From positions 1-33,891 of the IMG/VR virus record IMGVR_UViG_3300013014_000079: a stretch of DNA of 33,891 nt; one strand, written 5' to 3'. The notes beneath the pieces were generated by a model, which was not told the DNA's origin, did no database searches, and was given only the letters and a program-made list of their open reading frames with translations. A program made the position numbers and the translations under genes. Of the stretch, positions 7,961 to 13,371 are shown one piece after another; within the stretch, counting starts at the first letter, position 1; every line of letters starts with the position of its first letter. This DNA is from a virus.

Positions 7961-8142
7961 ATCAACGGCATAGTGTCAGCCACGATTTCTTGAATACAAG
8001 CCAAGGTTTGTTCTACAGGGACATCGTGCTTACGCTGTGAACGCAGTAACTCGCTAATCTCACTGAGGGCTATCCAAGCATCACTTGCATGGATGGCTCT
8101 TTTTGCGTCTTCTAGCTCTTCAAATTCTAGAGTGACTTTCAT
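7951..8142 (-). CDS. Small helical protein, end of leftward operon
   Basis: A 63-aa, acidic and helical protein with no recognised family. It begins MKVTLEFEELEDAKRAI, a beta strand followed by a long amphipathic helix. The start overlaps the stop of the small membrane protein upstream (8139-8142), so it is translated as part of the leftward early operon. Its 3' end overlaps the convergent acidic gene by ten bases. Confidence 0.55.
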   Translation of the reverse strand: MKVTLEFEELEDAKRAIHASDAWIALSEISELLRSQRKHDVPVEQTLACIQEIVADTMPLIYS

Positions 8143-8240
8143 TTATCCTCCGATAACATGAAGATTGCTACAAAGGTAGCAATAACGCCTACTGCGCCAA
8201 ACATAATCAAAAACACTACCCATAAAACTGTTTCTAACAT
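8139..8240 (-). CDS. Tiny single-TM protein (33 aa)
   Basis: A 33-aa ORF: a short N-terminal segment, one hydrophobic membrane helix (about residues 5-28) and the acidic end S-E-D-K. It is bracketed by overlapping genes on both sides: its start lies inside the end of the winged-helix gene (8234-8240) and its stop overlaps the next ATG (8139-8142). A GGGAG sequence precedes the ATG by eight bases. This compact fit supports translation. Function unknown; possibly membrane association during infection. Confidence 0.5.
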   Translation of the reverse strand: MLETVLWVVFLIMFGAVGVIATFVAIFMLSEDK

Positions 8241-8521
8241 ACCTTCCACTCCCTTTCTGATCTACCTGAGTTAGACCTAGCGGTTTTACCAGTTAATTCA
8301 ATTAACCCCATCTTTTGTAGCTCTGGCAGTCTGCGCCAAACTTGGTCATTTCTCAGACCAGAATACTTTGCTATACCATCTTTGCCCAATGGACCGTACT
8401 TTTTCAGGCAAGCACAGATAACTTCCATGTGACCTTTTGTTACGTCAGCAACGCTTTCTGCTGCCATGTGGCTAGTTATTGGATCAAGGACTCGCGCTCT
8501 AAAGAATTCCATAAATTTCAT
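8234..8521 (-). CDS. Winged-helix DNA-binding protein
   Basis: A 95-aa protein with a winged-helix-turn-helix pattern. There is a TSHMAAESV helix (16-24), then K-G-H-M-E-V-I helices, G-L-R-N-D-Q-V-W-R-R-L-P-E-L as the recognition helix (about 56-69), and a wing ending G-R-S-E-R-E-W. This is a common small phage regulator layout (MarR/ArsR-like fold). AAGGA on the leftward strand is well spaced from the ATG at 8521. It probably binds DNA, as a transcriptional regulator or replication accessory. Its target cannot be read from the sequence. Confidence 0.7.
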   Translation of the reverse strand: MKFMEFFRARVLDPITSHMAAESVADVTKGHMEVICACLKKYGPLGKDGIAKYSGLRNDQVWRRLPELQKMGLIELTGKTARSNSGRSEREWKVC

Positions 8522-8605
8522 TTTCTTTCCTTATCAGAACATTTTTTATCATCTAAGAGTGTTTTTGTGCATTTATATCTTTATCAGGATAATTTGCATG
8601 AAACT

Positions 8606-8788
8606 TCAATCAGGTTCTTTAGCAGGCCAGCACCGTACCGCCCATGATTCACCATACTCTTTAATTACTTCTATTGGATAACCCTTGTTGACTATCCATT
8701 CACTCATCTGGCCATCAGTTTCAGGGTCATATATGGCAGGGAAGCCATACCGCCAACCCTCTGGTGGGTCAACCCATATCTTGTTCAT
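8606..8788 (-). CDS. Conserved-looking small phage protein
   Basis: A 60-aa, Trp-rich protein with no signal or membrane segment. The pattern WVDPPEGWRYGFPAIYDP at the N-terminus is typical of small uncharacterised phage proteins. Its start overlaps the stop of the 210-aa gene (ATGA at 8785-8788) and an AGGA site lies nine bases upstream. The 84 bases after its stop, before the winged-helix gene, are A/T-rich and hold no ORF or clear hairpin. Confidence 0.55.
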   Translation of the reverse strand: MNKIWVDPPEGWRYGFPAIYDPETDGQMSEWIVNKGYPIEVIKEYGESWAVRCWPAKEPD

Positions 8789-9417
8789 GTGTTTTTTTCC
8801 TGTATATCGTAAAACCAGTCATCTCCTGCTGACCATTTCCGAGTGCCATCTACTGTCCAAAACCTTTGCGATGCTTGGAAGTCAGGGAACTTTGTCTCGG
8901 CAGGAATCAGGCTCTGGTCATACCACAAGCACCTATTGTTTGGCTGGCAAGCAAACTGCCCGTTTTCCAAAGCAATCCAATTAAAGCTCTTGTGTTCCTC
9001 GGCCTGTTCTGTAAAGCCAGTATCCAAGTCCATGCCATCAGCGCAGAAGTCCACAGTAAACAAGTAGCGACCGAAGTGCCACTGCTTGTCTTTGCCTAAG
9101 AACTTCACGCCTAGATTACGCAGCCCAATTTTTTCAATGATGGTGAACTTGTAGCCCATGCAATCCCACAACTGCAAAGTGTCAACGGGTAAGTTGCCAT
9201 GCTCTTTGTGCCACACATAAGCATGGATAGGTAGCTTGTCGTATAGCGCACCATAGTTAGGCAGTAGTGACTCAATGCGAAACACCTGACCTCGCAAGGC
9301 TTTAAGACTAACCCAGATGGCAGGCTCTAACTCTCCATGTCCCTTGTGGTCGTTATATAGAAACTCGCGTTTCACAAAGCATTTCATGGGGGGCAACGAT
9401 GCCACGATGTAACTCAT
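8785..9417 (-). CDS. Uncharacterised phage protein (210 aa)
   Basis: A soluble 210-aa protein rich in aromatic residues (W, Y, F), His and Cys. I do not recognise a family. The even spread of charged and aromatic residues suggests one globular domain of mixed alpha/beta type. The AAGGA site upstream and four-base overlaps with both neighbours (9414-9417 and 8785-8788) confirm that it is an expressed member of the leftward early operon. Possible roles range from nucleotide metabolism to host takeover; none is supported by a motif. Confidence 0.6.
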   Translation of the reverse strand: MSYIVASLPPMKCFVKREFLYNDHKGHGELEPAIWVSLKALRGQVFRIESLLPNYGALYDKLPIHAYVWHKEHGNLPVDTLQLWDCMGYKFTIIEKIGLRNLGVKFLGKDKQWHFGRYLFTVDFCADGMDLDTGFTEQAEEHKSFNWIALENGQFACQPNNRCLWYDQSLIPAETKFPDFQASQRFWTVDGTRKWSAGDDWFYDIQEKNT

Positions 9418-9683
9418 GCGTTGAGTTCCTTTAATCTGGCTTCTACTATCCTGACAACATATATGTAGTTACCAAGGTCAAATAACTTAATATCTTCTTC
9501 AGTTAACCCAACCCAAGGCTTTTTGTAGACTTGGATGTCATCATCTTCTTCTGTTTTTATTGACTTGATACTTAAATCGTCCGACTTGATACTTAAATCA
9601 TTGTTAGCCAAAGCGGTCATATTGAACCATTTAGATTGATTTTGTTCAGAATGGTGAACATTTCTCTTGCGCCACAGGCTCAT
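9414..9683 (-). CDS. Small protein with a tandem seven-residue duplication
   Basis: An 89-aa hydrophilic protein, coupled to the next gene upstream by ATGA (9680-9683). It contains DLSIKS twice in a row (residues about 29-41), encoded by a 21-base tandem repeat at 9562-9603. The C-terminal half is acidic then helical (D-L-G-N-Y-I-Y-V-V-R-I-V-E-A-R). No family is recognised. The in-frame duplication looks recent because the DNA of both copies is identical for 17 bases. Confidence 0.5.
   Translation of the reverse strand: MSLWRKRNVHHSEQNQSKWFNMTALANNDLSIKSDDLSIKSIKTEEDDDIQVYKKPWVGLTEEDIKLFDLGNYIYVVRIVEARLKELNA
9562..9603 (-). repeat. In-frame 21-base tandem repeat
   Basis: Two adjacent units share gacttgatacttaaatc (9562-9578 and 9583-9599), separated by four bases. 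They lie in frame within the 89-aa leftward gene and encode a duplicated DLSIKS. The perfect identity of the shared part suggests slippage or a recent duplication. Confidence 0.8.
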
Positions 9684-9880
9684 AGCATGGCCTCATGAAT
9701 TCTTGCTAATTGCTCGTTGCGTTTACGCAGCTGTATTTCGTACTCATACAGTAATCTATTTAACTCAGCAATTTCTTGGCGTAGATGGTTAGTCTCTAAT
9801 TGATATTTCACAACATTGACGGCTAATGCGTCATCAAATTCCATCTCATCGAATGCTGCATCCAACTTTTCTTGATTCAT
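9680..9880 (-). CDS. Small coiled-coil protein
   Basis: A 66-aa protein, almost wholly helical. Residues about 25-62 show a heptad-like coiled coil (L-R-Q-E-I-A-E-L-N-R-L-L) and the N-terminus is acidic. It probably dimerises. A purine-rich AAGG site precedes the ATG. It lies between the 73-aa possible SSB-like gene and the 89-aa gene in the leftward operon. No specific function is suggested. Confidence 0.55.
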   Translation of the reverse strand: MNQEKLDAAFDEMEFDDALAVNVVKYQLETNHLRQEIAELNRLLYEYEIQLRKRNEQLARIHEAML

Positions 9881-9896
9881 ATTAGCCGCCTTTTTG

Positions 9897-10118
9897 TTAG
9901 AAAGAGAAATCGTCTTTATCAGACTTTTCTTTGGGTGGATTCATGTACGCCCAGCCTGACCAACCGCCTTCTACGATAGGCATACAGTCAAACTTGAGCA
10001 TAGGCCCGTTCTTGGTGTCAATGACCGAACCGATACGCTGATAGCGGTTCTTTTCTTGGCCATCTTTGTTGGTGTATTTGCCAGAAATTACGCTGACTTC
10101 ATATTGTGTTTTACTCAT
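9897..10118 (-). CDS. Possible OB-fold ssDNA-binding protein
   Basis: A 73-aa protein that starts with alternating beta strands (TQYEVSVISGKYTNKDGQ, 4-21) and ends in an acidic tail, KSDKDDFSF. SSB proteins end in a similar acidic tip with a terminal aromatic (consensus DDDIPF), which binds recombination and replication partners. The gene overlaps the YqaJ exonuclease gene by eight bases and is two genes from neither-named proteins but in the same operon as the ERF annealing protein, a context where SSBs are frequent. At 73 aa it is short for SSB (about 110 or more). AAAGGA precedes the start. Inference only. Confidence 0.45.
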   Translation of the reverse strand: MSKTQYEVSVISGKYTNKDGQEKNRYQRIGSVIDTKNGPMLKFDCMPIVEGGWSGWAYMNPPKEKSDKDDFSF

Positions 10119-10737
10119 ATTTTTCCTTTAACTTTGCTACTTTATTATCTAATTCTGTAAGAAATAAGACAACTTCTTTCTCCAACATTGCACAGTACTC
10201 AGGGTCAAATTCGACCTCTTGCACAAACAACTGAAGATGCTCTGGTAGACGGGGGTCGTATGAAACGAAGTCCGCCCACTTTGCCCCTGTACACAGCATT
10301 TGAAACTGTATTTGGGGAATATATTTACTTGGCACTTTGCCTGCTAGTAATGTGTCCAAATGCGTGGCCGTCTGGGGCGCTTTTATCTCCAAGACACCCT
10401 CACCATCGCTAATCATTCCATCTGGGCTAGCGCCTGCCATTTCAATGCGTGGATGGTTTATAAAACCTACTTCTTTTACCATTAAGTTACGCAAATTCTC
10501 GTAAGCACTCCGCGCAAGTGGCTCAGTGTCAACACCGTGTTGCATGGCACTGTTTGTAAAAGATTCACCTTGTTGACCAGTCAATCTTTCACAGATCAAT
10601 TGCGCCATATAGTTATCACGACTGGCTGAGTAACCAGTCTTAGTCTTGGCGATCACATCTGCTACCCGTGAGGCGGTTACCTTGCCGAGTCTGCTTTGAA
10701 ACCATGCGTCAGTCCCTTGGATTATTTTTTCAGTCAT
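10111..10737 (-). CDS. YqaJ-family (lambda-exonuclease-like) recombination nuclease
   Basis: A 208-aa PD-(D/E)xK nuclease of the YqaJ/lambda Exo family. The signature QGTDAWFQSRLGKVTAS (7-23) opens the fold. The active site is SPDG (D106), EIK (117-119) and the QIQFQM helix (142-147). Such enzymes resect dsDNA ends 5'-3' to make ssDNA for an annealing protein, here the ERF gene three genes upstream. Together they form a phage recombination pair like Exo-Beta of lambda. Length is slightly shorter than lambda Exo (226 aa). The start overlaps the next gene (ATGA at 10734-10737). Confidence 0.9.
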   Translation of the reverse strand: MTEKIIQGTDAWFQSRLGKVTASRVADVIAKTKTGYSASRDNYMAQLICERLTGQQGESFTNSAMQHGVDTEPLARSAYENLRNLMVKEVGFINHPRIEMAGASPDGMISDGEGVLEIKAPQTATHLDTLLAGKVPSKYIPQIQFQMLCTGAKWADFVSYDPRLPEHLQLFVQEVEFDPEYCAMLEKEVVLFLTELDNKVAKLKEKYE

Positions 10738-10946
10738 TTTGTTCTCGCTTTCATCATTGCGTCTGCATGTTCATAAGCACAAAAAGCAATATCAATATTT
10801 ATTACATCTTTCATGTCTGGGTCTAATATAAAACTTTGCATAGCCTTTGCTGCAAAGTAATCACGCAAGGTCATGCCGTTATCAAAGCCTGATGGACGTA
10901 CTCCATCGGCATATTGAGCCGTAGGAAATGCTGGTATATCTGTCAT
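10734..10946 (-). CDS. Small phage protein with GMTLRDYFAAKAMQ motif
   Basis: A 70-aa protein of a type common in proteobacterial phages. It has an N-terminal PAFP segment, the motif GMTLRDYFAAKAMQ (24-37), and a C-terminal helix ending AYEHADAMMKAR. The function of these proteins is unknown. It overlaps its neighbours by ATGA at both ends (10734-10737 and 10943-10946), and GGAG lies upstream. The recurring motif makes it a true gene. Confidence 0.65.
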   Translation of the reverse strand: MTDIPAFPTAQYADGVRPSGFDNGMTLRDYFAAKAMQSFILDPDMKDVINIDIAFCAYEHADAMMKARTK

Positions 10947-11149
10947 TTTGTTTTAACTCCAAATTTATGTTTATTCCAAATATCAGGCTTGCATTTATCT
11001 TGAATTTTCATTGCGTATTGATATTTACCAGAGCAATCATCACAAATAGTGCAAGGTTCTTGTGCAATCCTTGCACATTCTTTCCACTCCACATAAAGTT
11101 TCATGGTAGAAAAGCACATGGGCTTTATGTACGTTGGGTAATCAATCAC
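10943..11149 (-). CDS. Small Cys-rich, possibly zinc-binding protein
   Basis: A 68-aa protein with six Cys residues. Four in the middle (C33, C36, C39 and C53 in order, around EPCTICDDCSGKY) could bind zinc. It is basic at the C-terminus (HKFGVKTK). Small Cys-rich proteins of early phage operons often bind nucleic acids or host proteins. No family is assigned. It overlaps both the ERF gene and the 70-aa gene by ATGA. Confidence 0.55.
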   Translation of the reverse strand: MIDYPTYIKPMCFSTMKLYVEWKECARIAQEPCTICDDCSGKYQYAMKIQDKCKPDIWNKHKFGVKTK

Positions 11150-11703
11150 CCAAGTTTCCTTTTCATTGCATCTTTAGCCGCTGTGACGGCAGTCAACCAT
11201 TCTTTGTCAGTGCCTGCGGTCTTGTAGGCATCTTTAAACGCTGTTTGCAGTTCCTCAACAGTCTTGCAATCTTGGATAGCTATAAGGTGGTCTTGCATCA
11301 GGTTATGGTTTGCCTTAACTTCTTTGACTGGTTTAGATGCAAGATTGCCATCGTCATCTTCTGGAGCTTGGCCAGTGGCCGCCATCAAAGATGCTCTGCG
11401 AATATAGGTTAAGCACGACATAAACCCTTGCGGATCTTGTTTTGGTGATGGAAAAAACAGTTTTCCGCAGTCCAATCGTTCGCCTGATTCGTGCAAAAAA
11501 CTTGTCTCGCAAACAATACCATCTGGGTGTTCAGATGTGGTCTGGAATAAGAATATGCCGTTGTCGTTTAAAGCGTCTATAACCGACTCAACGCAAGATG
11601 CTAGGTCAACATACTTGCTACGAAAATGAGGGTTTGTAGCGGTCTTTAAAGCGGGGGAAAATTGACGTTGTGCTTTGACCAGTGCGGTTGAAATATTCTT
11701 CAT
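11146..11703 (-). CDS. erf: ERF-family ssDNA annealing protein
   Basis: A 185-aa recombinase of the ERF superfamily (P22 Erf). Typical motifs are HFRSKYVDLASC (26-37), GIFLFQ (49-54), LTYIRRASLMAATG (98-111) and the following acidic EDDDGN (115-120). ERF proteins anneal complementary single strands during phage recombination and genome circularisation. With the YqaJ nuclease it forms a two-component system. An AGGA site precedes the ATG. The start is directly after the stop of a tiny membrane protein (11704). The C-terminal third is a variable, helical tail. Confidence 0.9.
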   Translation of the reverse strand: MKNISTALVKAQRQFSPALKTATNPHFRSKYVDLASCVESVIDALNDNGIFLFQTTSEHPDGIVCETSFLHESGERLDCGKLFFPSPKQDPQGFMSCLTYIRRASLMAATGQAPEDDDGNLASKPVKEVKANHNLMQDHLIAIQDCKTVEELQTAFKDAYKTAGTDKEWLTAVTAAKDAMKRKLG

Positions 11704-11817
11704 TTAGTTTCCTGTGATAAGTAAGGCAAAAATTAAACCGGCAACAAATCCAGATAACCAAAAGATTACCTTGTCTGCAAGTGTAGGAATTGTGGGGGTG
11801 TAAGGACCGTCAATCAT
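11704..11817 (-). CDS. Tiny single-TM protein (37 aa)
   Basis: A 37-aa ORF with a polar N-terminus (MIDGPYTPTIPTL) and one hydrophobic helix (about 17-35) ending TGN. Its ATG overlaps the stop of the upstream gene (ATGA at 11814-11817). An AAGGA site is seven bases upstream, and it ends one base before the erf start. The overlaps make it very likely translated. It is one of two tiny membrane proteins in the leftward operon; the role is unknown. Confidence 0.6.
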   Translation of the reverse strand: MIDGPYTPTIPTLADKVIFWLSGFVAGLIFALLITGN

Positions 11818-12077
11818 GCTAGTTCCTTCTTGGATTCGTAGCGGTCAATAGCAGCTGATAGTTTCTGCTCGTAAACTTCTTCTTTTACGGCTTTGGCATA
11901 TTGGCGTTCAAAGTCTTGGATAACTGTGTCGCGCAACATATCGCTAATCTCAACACCGCCTACATAAGCAAAATAAAGATTGCCAGAGTAGGGGTCAAAA
12001 AAACAATCTACGTCAGTAACGTAGTCGTAGTCACAGACCATGCGTTCGCAGTCTGTGTGTTCTTGTGCGTAATTCAT
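11814..12077 (-). CDS. First gene of leftward early operon, unknown
   Basis: An 87-aa acidic protein, the promoter-proximal gene of the leftward operon. The N-terminal half is Asp, Tyr and Cys-rich (DYDYVTDVDCFFDPYSG). The C-terminal half is a long charged helix (about 50-85). The ATG is preceded by TAGGAG at good spacing and lies about 45 bases from the proposed promoter. First genes of phage early operons often counter host functions, but nothing here identifies a target. Confidence 0.6.
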   Translation of the reverse strand: MNYAQEHTDCERMVCDYDYVTDVDCFFDPYSGNLYFAYVGGVEISDMLRDTVIQDFERQYAKAVKEEVYEQKLSAAIDRYESKKELA

Positions 12078-12122
12078 ACTAACTCCTAAAAGACCGCTTG
12101 CTATTTGCTACGGCATGGCGTA

Positions 12123-12152
12123 ACTATATTAGATTTCTAATGTCCTAGTCAA
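12123..12152 (-). promoter_or_regulatory. Leftward early promoter (PL-like)
   Basis: On the minus strand a -35 TTGACT (12147-12152) and a -10 TATAGT (12123-12128) are separated by 18 bases. This would start the leftward operon about 40 bases before its first ATG. Operator 1 lies in the spacer and touches the -10, so a bound repressor would block it. Confidence 0.65.
12128..12141. promoter_or_regulatory. Operator 1 (palindrome)
   Basis: The 14-base sequence ATTAGATTTCTAAT has perfect six-base inverted arms. It matches operator 2 in all but the centre and the sixth position. Located inside the leftward promoter, it is a likely Cro binding site. Confidence 0.65.
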
Positions 12153-12162
12153 GTGCGGGGTT

Positions 12163-12176
12163 ATTAGAGAACTAAT
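12163..12176. promoter_or_regulatory. Operator 2 (palindrome)
   Basis: ATTAGAGAACTAAT, with five-base inverted arms, lies 35 bases centre to centre from operator 1. It overlaps the proposed rightward -10 just before the Cro-like gene, so it fits autoregulation by Cro. Confidence 0.6.
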
Positions 12177-12183
12177 GTAGAAT
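12173..12183 (+). promoter_or_regulatory. Rightward early promoter -10 region
   Basis: Two overlapping -10-like hexamers precede cro: TAATGT (12173-12178) and TAGAAT (12178-12183). No good -35 is visible at 16-18 bases. Transcripts would begin about 12185-12190, leaving the Cro-like mRNA nearly or fully leaderless, consistent with the lack of a ribosome site before its ATG. Confidence 0.4.
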
Positions 12184-12190
12184 TTTCAGC

Positions 12191-12349
12191 ATGACAAAAC
12201 AAGAAATTATCAAATTGGCAGGCTCACAGGATGCGCTTGCCAAAATTCTGGGAATCACCCAAGGTGCGGTTTCGCAGTGGGGAGACAAGATTCCAGAAGG
12301 CCGTTACTGGCAGCTGATGGTTTTGAAACCTGAGTGGTTTAAGTCATAA
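12191..12349 (+). CDS. cro: Cro-like repressor (P22 Cro type)
   Basis: A 52-aa protein with a single helix-turn-helix. Helix 2 to helix 3 is QDALAKILGITQGAVSQWG (13-31), followed by IPEGRYWQLMVL (34-45). The pattern A-L-A-x-x-L-G-I-x-x-x-A-V-S-Q-W and the short length match the P22 Cro / DNA-binding Cro family. It directly follows the divergent operators and probably represses both early promoters. No CI partner, Cox or integrase gene is found, so Cro seems to act alone here. No ribosome site is evident and the mRNA may be leaderless. Confidence 0.82.
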   Translation: MTKQEIIKLAGSQDALAKILGITQGAVSQWGDKIPEGRYWQLMVLKPEWFKS

Positions 12350-12357
12350 TTGTTTTG

Positions 12358-12420
12358 AACACGGCTAGGTCTGAAGTCATGAGCAGACCGAAAAGGGTTA
12401 CGCCTTCCCCTGCCGCTGTT
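12358..12420 (+). other. Structured element B downstream of cro
   Basis: A folded RNA is likely. The outer stem is AACACGGC (12358-12365) with GCCGCTGTT (12412-12420, one bulged C). An inner hairpin is GGTCTG/CAGACC (12368-12373, 12384-12389). A second inner hairpin is AAGG/CCTT with loop GTTACG (12393-12406). There is no T-run, so it is not a terminator. Its core strongly resembles element A at 16530-16556. The place right after cro is where lambdoid phages carry nut or put antitermination sites. Function is inferred. Confidence 0.5.
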
Positions 12421-12449
12421 TCTTTCAAAGGTGCGTAAAAGGCATAAAA

Positions 12450-13151
12450 ATGCAAATTAAGAACTGGAAAAAGTTTCAACACTTTAAAGATAGAAAACCG
12501 CCTTGGGTAAAGTTGTATCGAGATTTACTTGATGACATAGAGTGGTTTGAACTTGACCCAAAAGCCGCAAAAGTCTTAGTAATGCTGTGGTTAATAGCCA
12601 GCGAAGACGATGGAAACATACCAACTGCAAAACAACTGGCTTTTCGATTAAGAATGTCAGAAAAGGAAACAGAAGTTTGCATTTTCAAGTTGTCTCATTG
12701 GCTGGAACAAGGTGATAGCGATGTGATATCAACACGATATCAAGATGATGCACCAGAGACAGAGAGAGAGACAGAGAAAGAGATAGAGACAGAATGTATT
12801 AGCCCACCTAGCGGTGGACTTCCAAACTGTGACCATGAAAAAGTAATTGCTCTATACCACCAGCATCTACCAACGTTACGCAAGGTGGAGGTATGGAACG
12901 ATGCCCGTAAAGGCTACCTACGGCAAAGATGGCGAGAAGTCGCTGAAGAACTAGCAAAAGAAAAAGATGTGCAAGTTACGGACATATTGACTTGGTTTGC
13001 TGAATTCTTTAGCCATATTAGCCAATCTAAATTCTTGACAGGCAGGGTAAACAGTAAAGATGGTCGCGCTTTTGTGGCTGACCTAGAGTGGATACTTAAA
13101 CCATCCAATTTTGCAAAAATTATCGAAGGAAAATACCATGGCACTCAGTAA
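12450..13151 (+). CDS. Phage replication protein (O-like, helix-turn-helix)
   Basis: A 233-aa protein with an N-terminal winged-helix domain (about 1-85: W-K-K-F-Q-H-F, K-L-Y-R-D-L, A-K-Q-L-A-F-R-L-R-M-S). A hydrophilic E/T/R-rich linker follows (about 98-115). The C-terminal domain contains LYHQHLPTLRKVEVWNDARK (131-150), then LRQRWRE and the ADLEWILKPSNFAKIIEGKY tail typical of phage replisome organisers and lambda O / DnaT-like proteins. These bind the origin and recruit host helicase. AAAAGG precedes the ATG. No helicase, loader, primase or polymerase gene is visible, so host replication factors are needed. Confidence 0.75.
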   Translation: MQIKNWKKFQHFKDRKPPWVKLYRDLLDDIEWFELDPKAAKVLVMLWLIASEDDGNIPTAKQLAFRLRMSEKETEVCIFKLSHWLEQGDSDVISTRYQDDAPETERETEKEIETECISPPSGGLPNCDHEKVIALYHQHLPTLRKVEVWNDARKGYLRQRWREVAEELAKEKDVQVTDILTWFAEFFSHISQSKFLTGRVNSKDGRAFVADLEWILKPSNFAKIIEGKYHGTQ

Positions 13152-13371
13152 TTTTCGTAACAATGTAAAACAAGAATCTGGCTTTGATGACGAGCAAAGA
13201 TTGATGTGTTCTGTGTCTGGATGTGGCAAGCGTTGGACGGTGCATATTAGTGGTGATAAGCCCAAATGTTCTAAACATCAATGGGAAGAAAAAACAGATT
13301 ATTCAATTCCTAGCATTGCCAAGCCTGTTAGCCAGACCGTACAACAGTGGTACGAGAAGGAGGACTTTTGA
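13138..13371 (+). CDS. Small zinc-finger-like protein
   Basis: A 77-aa protein with MCSVSGCGKRW (23-33) followed by KCSKHQW about 17 residues later. This C-x4-C...C-x2-H set could bind one zinc. The start at 13138 is chosen because AAGGA lies seven bases upstream (13126-13130). An upstream ATG at 13111 has no such site. It overlaps the end of the replication gene by 14 bases, and its TGA overlaps the TTG start of the methyltransferase. It is probably a DNA or RNA binding accessory to replication, by context only. Confidence 0.6.
   Translation: MALSNFRNNVKQESGFDDEQRLMCSVSGCGKRWTVHISGDKPKCSKHQWEEKTDYSIPSIAKPVSQTVQQWYEKEDF

Noticed and set aside
9562-9603. CRISPR or iteron array
   Set aside because: Only two units, adjacent and in frame within a coding sequence; a simple duplication explains it. 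No CRISPR array was seen anywhere.
13111-13137. Upstream start for the zinc-finger-like protein
   Set aside because: The ATG at 13111 lacks a ribosome site, whereas 13138 has AAGGA at seven bases.
13347-13367. GTG start at 13347 for the C5 methyltransferase
   Set aside because: It lies upstream of the AAGGAGG site and would place that site inside the gene; TTG at 13368 fits the site and the family N-terminus.
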